Of a stretch of 64,000 nt of DNA, positions 61,257-64,000 are shown in pieces. The number at the start of each line of letters is the position of its first letter. Within the stretch, counting starts at the first letter, position 1. Source of the stretch: Casuarius casuarius (lineage: Eukaryota > Chordata > Aves > Casuariiformes > Casuariidae); NCBI GenBank assembly GCA_003342895.1, contig PTFA01000055.1:4781877-4845876 (forward strand). The letters run 5' to 3'. A program made the position numbers and the translations under genes. A model generated the notes under the pieces. It worked only from the letters and a program-made list of their open reading frames with translations. It ran no database searches and had not been told where the DNA came from.

Positions 61257-61390
61257 CTGTCATTTTCCTTCTCTTGCTCATTTTCTTCAGGAAAATTGTG
61301 ACAGCCTGCCCAGATGATAATGGACCACAAATACTGGAAAGGGCTACTGGAAAGCTCTTACCTCTGACAAAGTGTGGGACTGCCATGTGA
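61257..61390 (+). other. Strong splice-acceptor-like tract and 32-codon open segment
   Basis: 61257-61290 is a long pyrimidine tract ending in CAG, the best acceptor match in the window by eye. In the phase starting at 61292, 32 codons stay open to a TGA at 61388-61390; the product starts KIVTACPDDNGPQILERATG. It could be a terminal exon of an unseen gene. No upstream exon is recognised, and short frames of this size arise easily by chance. Confidence 0.15.
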
Positions 61391-61779
61391 ACACTTCTGT
61401 GCCACTAGAGCAGCCGTAAAATGGAGGAAAACTAGGCTCTGCTACTGTGACCACCTCTTGGCCCAAGAACATGCTTCCAGTAGTCAGCCACTCCTTTAAG
61501 ATAACAGCCATCAGCTGGAAACAGCAAATATAATTATTTTTCTAGAGTTCATATGCTAGAGCTCTTTGCTGAAAGTTTGTGGTTAAGCCACACTGAGAAA
61601 CAGTGACAGAAGTCGTGTTGCTGGTTTGTTTCCAGCCTTTAAAAAAAAAAAGAAAATTGCAAACGACGATATAATTTAGATTTGAAAAGTAAAATGTTTG
61701 AAAGTTACGAAATGTTTGATTCAAGGTAATCATGCAGTTAAACCTCTTGATATAGGTATTATGGAGAGCAGCAATGGGC
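61391..61779. other. Non-coding stretch, no gene seen
   Basis: No gene or repeat is recognised. An A-rich run is at 61640-61656. Confidence 0.5.
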
Positions 61780-61990
61780 AGCCCGTGGCTCCTGAGCAGG
61801 AGAAACACGCTGGCGTGGTGGGCTAATGCTGGTGTGCCGTGCGCCTTCCTGCGCGTGGAGGGACACCTCCAGCATGGCCCTGGGGCCGAGGGGGCCGACA
61901 CAGCGCACTCGCTGCAGCTCTGCTCTCTGCTGCCCTGCGGCAGTGGGAGAAGAGACTTTGTCTCCCTCCCTTGGAGCTATGGGATATAGG
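61780..61990. other. GC-rich, CpG-bearing patch
   Basis: A 200-bp GC-rich patch in AT-rich DNA. Three overlapping plus-strand frames stay open and none shows a domain. It looks like the other small GC patches of the window. Confidence 0.45.
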
Positions 61991-63379
61991 TGCTACGACA
62001 CCATACGAAGATTTTGATGCGTTATCTGTAGGATCATGCCACCCAGCAGTGGCATGGTAAGGGTAACGGTGTTAAGACTAGTTCAGTATTTAAGAACTTG
62101 TCTTGTTGACTGTGTTTATCATCAGTTTTAATTATACGCCTAGATATAATCTTTCTGTCAAACTATGTCCCATTCAGGGTACAAGAAAGACATACAGCTT
62201 TAAGGCTCTTGATGCTCTGAACGTGAATGTTTCTACCTGTTTCTTACTTAACGTTGAAAGCAACGCAAAGTGCATATAAGCATAGTTTTGGTGTGATGAT
62301 AATGTTCCCAGTAACCACAGGCTGTAGCCCGCTCAGGGCTCCCTTGTATCAAGGAGCGTGTAGCCACAAAGCTGGATACAGCCTCTGCTTATGGGGAACT
62401 GTAAAATGTTACAATCTCATGTACAAGTGACTGTGATAAACAGCAAGAGAGGAGAAAGGGACTGAAGTAACTGCAGTGTTTTACCAAATCTGTAATGCTC
62501 TTCCTTCCTTATGATCCACATATCATGGTGACCTTCAAACATTGCTTACTTATTCTGGCTAAGACAGTGATAAACTGAAATACCTGTGTTTGATGTGTTC
62601 TTTTGTCTCTGTTAACAACAGCAACAACATCGTAAAAGCCCCCTATCTAATGTACATCACCAGTCCTTCCCAAAACTGGCTGTATTACTACCACCAGGCC
62701 TGTCTGCCACTTACCTCCTAAGCCTCCATTTGTTTCTTTCATCTACTGCATCTTGTCCTATGTTAAGGTTATAAACCCCTTGGAGAAAAGATTGTCTTTC
62801 CTTTAATGTCTGCATGTTGCCTCAGTCTGGTAGAGACTTCAAGACACTGTTGTAATGCAAATAACGATGTTTATTTATTTGAATGTATTTATTCAAAGAA
62901 TACTCATCACTGAGCCGTAATGCCCTTGACACACTTTAAACAGGAAGGATACAAACTAAAAGTTAACCAAAGCAGTAACACTTTATCCTCATCTCCCACC
63001 ACCTGATTACTTTTGCAGTTTTAAAGGTCAGCAACAAGTAGTGTCACCCTGATTTAATTTTAACTTAGAATCCCACTTTCAAGGATTTTAACTTCGTCAA
63101 TACCTGGTCACACAGTTGGAAGTTGCAAAATGGTCAGGAAATTAGTAAAGTCAAGGCATATCAGAGAGTGGGAGAAGGCACAGCTGTTAAAAGAACAGCA
63201 ATAAAACCCGGGCTGCAACCTCATCATTCTGAATCATTTGAAAACTCTAAAGTAAATAAACCTTATATCTCACTCCTACTGCTTCCCACGCAGCCATTGC
63301 AGGTGGCTTTGTTGTTTTTTTGTTCTTGTCTTATGTGACTGAACTAGATCTTGATCCATGTATCTGCTATGCTTTCCCC
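61991..63379. other. Non-coding stretch, no gene seen
   Basis: AT-rich DNA without recognised genes or repeats. Confidence 0.5.
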
Positions 63380-64000
63380 TTTAATCTAAAGCAGCAGTTT
63401 GAGTGCAAGAAGCAGTAGGGGGGAAGAAAGTAGAGATGCTTGTGAATTAGTGGGAAATTGGACTTTCAAAGCAATCATTGCTGACACAATGAATATAAGG
63501 GAGAGGCAAAACAAGAACTTTCATGTCATGGTAAATAAGAGGATAAGGAAGAGATTCATGACAGGTGAGGAAAATGAGCTCATCTGCTCTTTTAATGCTG
63601 AACGATGATGCCATAATTTTTGGAAAGGCCAGAAGGAGGGAAATGTATGTAGGGTGCACATGGTTGAAGATCTGGCTGAATTCGTTAATGAGAACAAAAG
63701 ATAGGAAAGACTACAGTCTAGAAAATACTGGGGAGAAAAACATGGCAAAAGGCAGGTATACAGAACAAGGGAGAAAGAAGAGTTAAAATTTGCAGTTCAA
63801 GGGAGAAAGAAGAGTTAAAATTTGCAGTTAGACTGTGAACCAGAGCAACAGAATATATGATGCTGGTGTGATCAGTGACTGAGAAAAGCGTGGGAGTTGG
63901 TGAAGGATTGAAAGGAGTTCACTTTTGGCCAAGTTAAGTTTAAGCTGATGATCTGACATCCAAGAAGAGAAGTGAGAAATACTGGATCTGATCAAAGGAG
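63380..64000. repeat. Purine-rich stretch, possible ancient interspersed repeat
   Basis: The + strand is A/G-rich for 600 bases, with phrases such as 'TTAGTGGGAAATTGGACTTTC', 'AAGGGAGAGG' and 'CTGACATCCAAGAAGAGAAG', which remind me of old interspersed repeats of amniotes, though I cannot name a family. It continues past the right edge. Short frames here show no domain. Confidence 0.25.
63766..63829 (+). repeat. Perfect 32-bp tandem duplication
   Basis: The 32-base unit beginning 'CAAGGGAGAAAGAAGAG' and ending 'TTTGCAGTT' is present twice in a row without a single difference (63766-63797 and 63798-63829). It is either very recent or an assembly slip. Confidence 0.93.

Noticed and set aside
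1..64000. tRNA, rRNA, snRNA, known miRNA, CRISPR array or bacterial operon
   Set aside because: No conserved box, cloverleaf, known small RNA sequence or repeat-spacer array was seen on reading. A tRNAscan or Rfam search could still find weak cases.
1..64000. Endogenous retrovirus or LTR element
   Set aside because: I saw no paired long terminal repeats, primer-binding site or gag/pol/env frame. The only reverse transcriptase remnant is CR1.

Overview
The window looks like 64 kb of non-coding nuclear DNA from a sauropsid vertebrate, most likely a bird; a crocodilian or turtle is less likely. The clues are a long but decayed CR1-family LINE fragment at 8.8-9.8 kb, a second LINE ORF2 3' relic at 2.7-3.2 kb, MIR/CORE-SINE-like relics, and several worn palindromic repeats built around 'GAAGTCAATGG' cores, all of which I know from sauropsid genomes. 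Recognisable repeats are sparse, which fits a bird better than a turtle or crocodile. The single ambiguous base at 1912 fits a draft assembly.

I find no protein-coding gene I can name, no tRNA, rRNA or known small RNA, no CRISPR array and nothing bacterial. The long reading frames are either in GC-rich patches where stops are rare, or lie in LINE remnants. The window is best read as a gene desert or a very long intron or intergenic stretch.

Layout: 1-3.2 kb is AT-rich DNA followed by a cluster of old repeats (a MIR-like relic, a palindromic relic and a LINE 3' end). 3.2-8.0 kb is mostly unique sequence with one CCAAT plus RFX X-box-like pair near 6.47 kb. 8.05-8.33 kb is a small GC-rich patch, followed directly by the minus-strand CR1 (8787-9755), whose reverse transcriptase motif is mutated. 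11.66-12.47 kb is a CpG-rich island. 12.5-15.0 kb is AT-rich unique DNA. At 15.05-15.38 kb there is a small reading frame with a good start context and one strong predicted membrane segment; it is the most protein-like frame in the window but is unproven. 15.8-16.0 kb holds a MIR-like SINE relic and 17.08-17.12 kb a (TG)n microsatellite. 20.3-20.8 kb is GC-rich with an 80-bp tandem repeat. 25-51 kb is a long AT-rich region with palindromic relics, a 52-bp tandem duplication at 27.6 kb and an unbroken run of 68 T at 44.8 kb. 52.9-57.5 kb is a cluster of CpG-dense patches, with a TATA-like box just downstream of the best one. 58-64 kb contains a probable second old CR1 piece, short microsatellites, a GC-rich patch at 61.8 kb and a purine-rich stretch at the right edge with a perfect 32-bp duplication.

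No set of genes working together can be described. The items most worth checking are the 15 kb membrane-segment ORF, the 53.9-54.6 kb CpG island plus TATA arrangement, and a few small open segments behind strong splice-acceptor-like sequences. Conservation across birds and RNA-seq would decide all of these.
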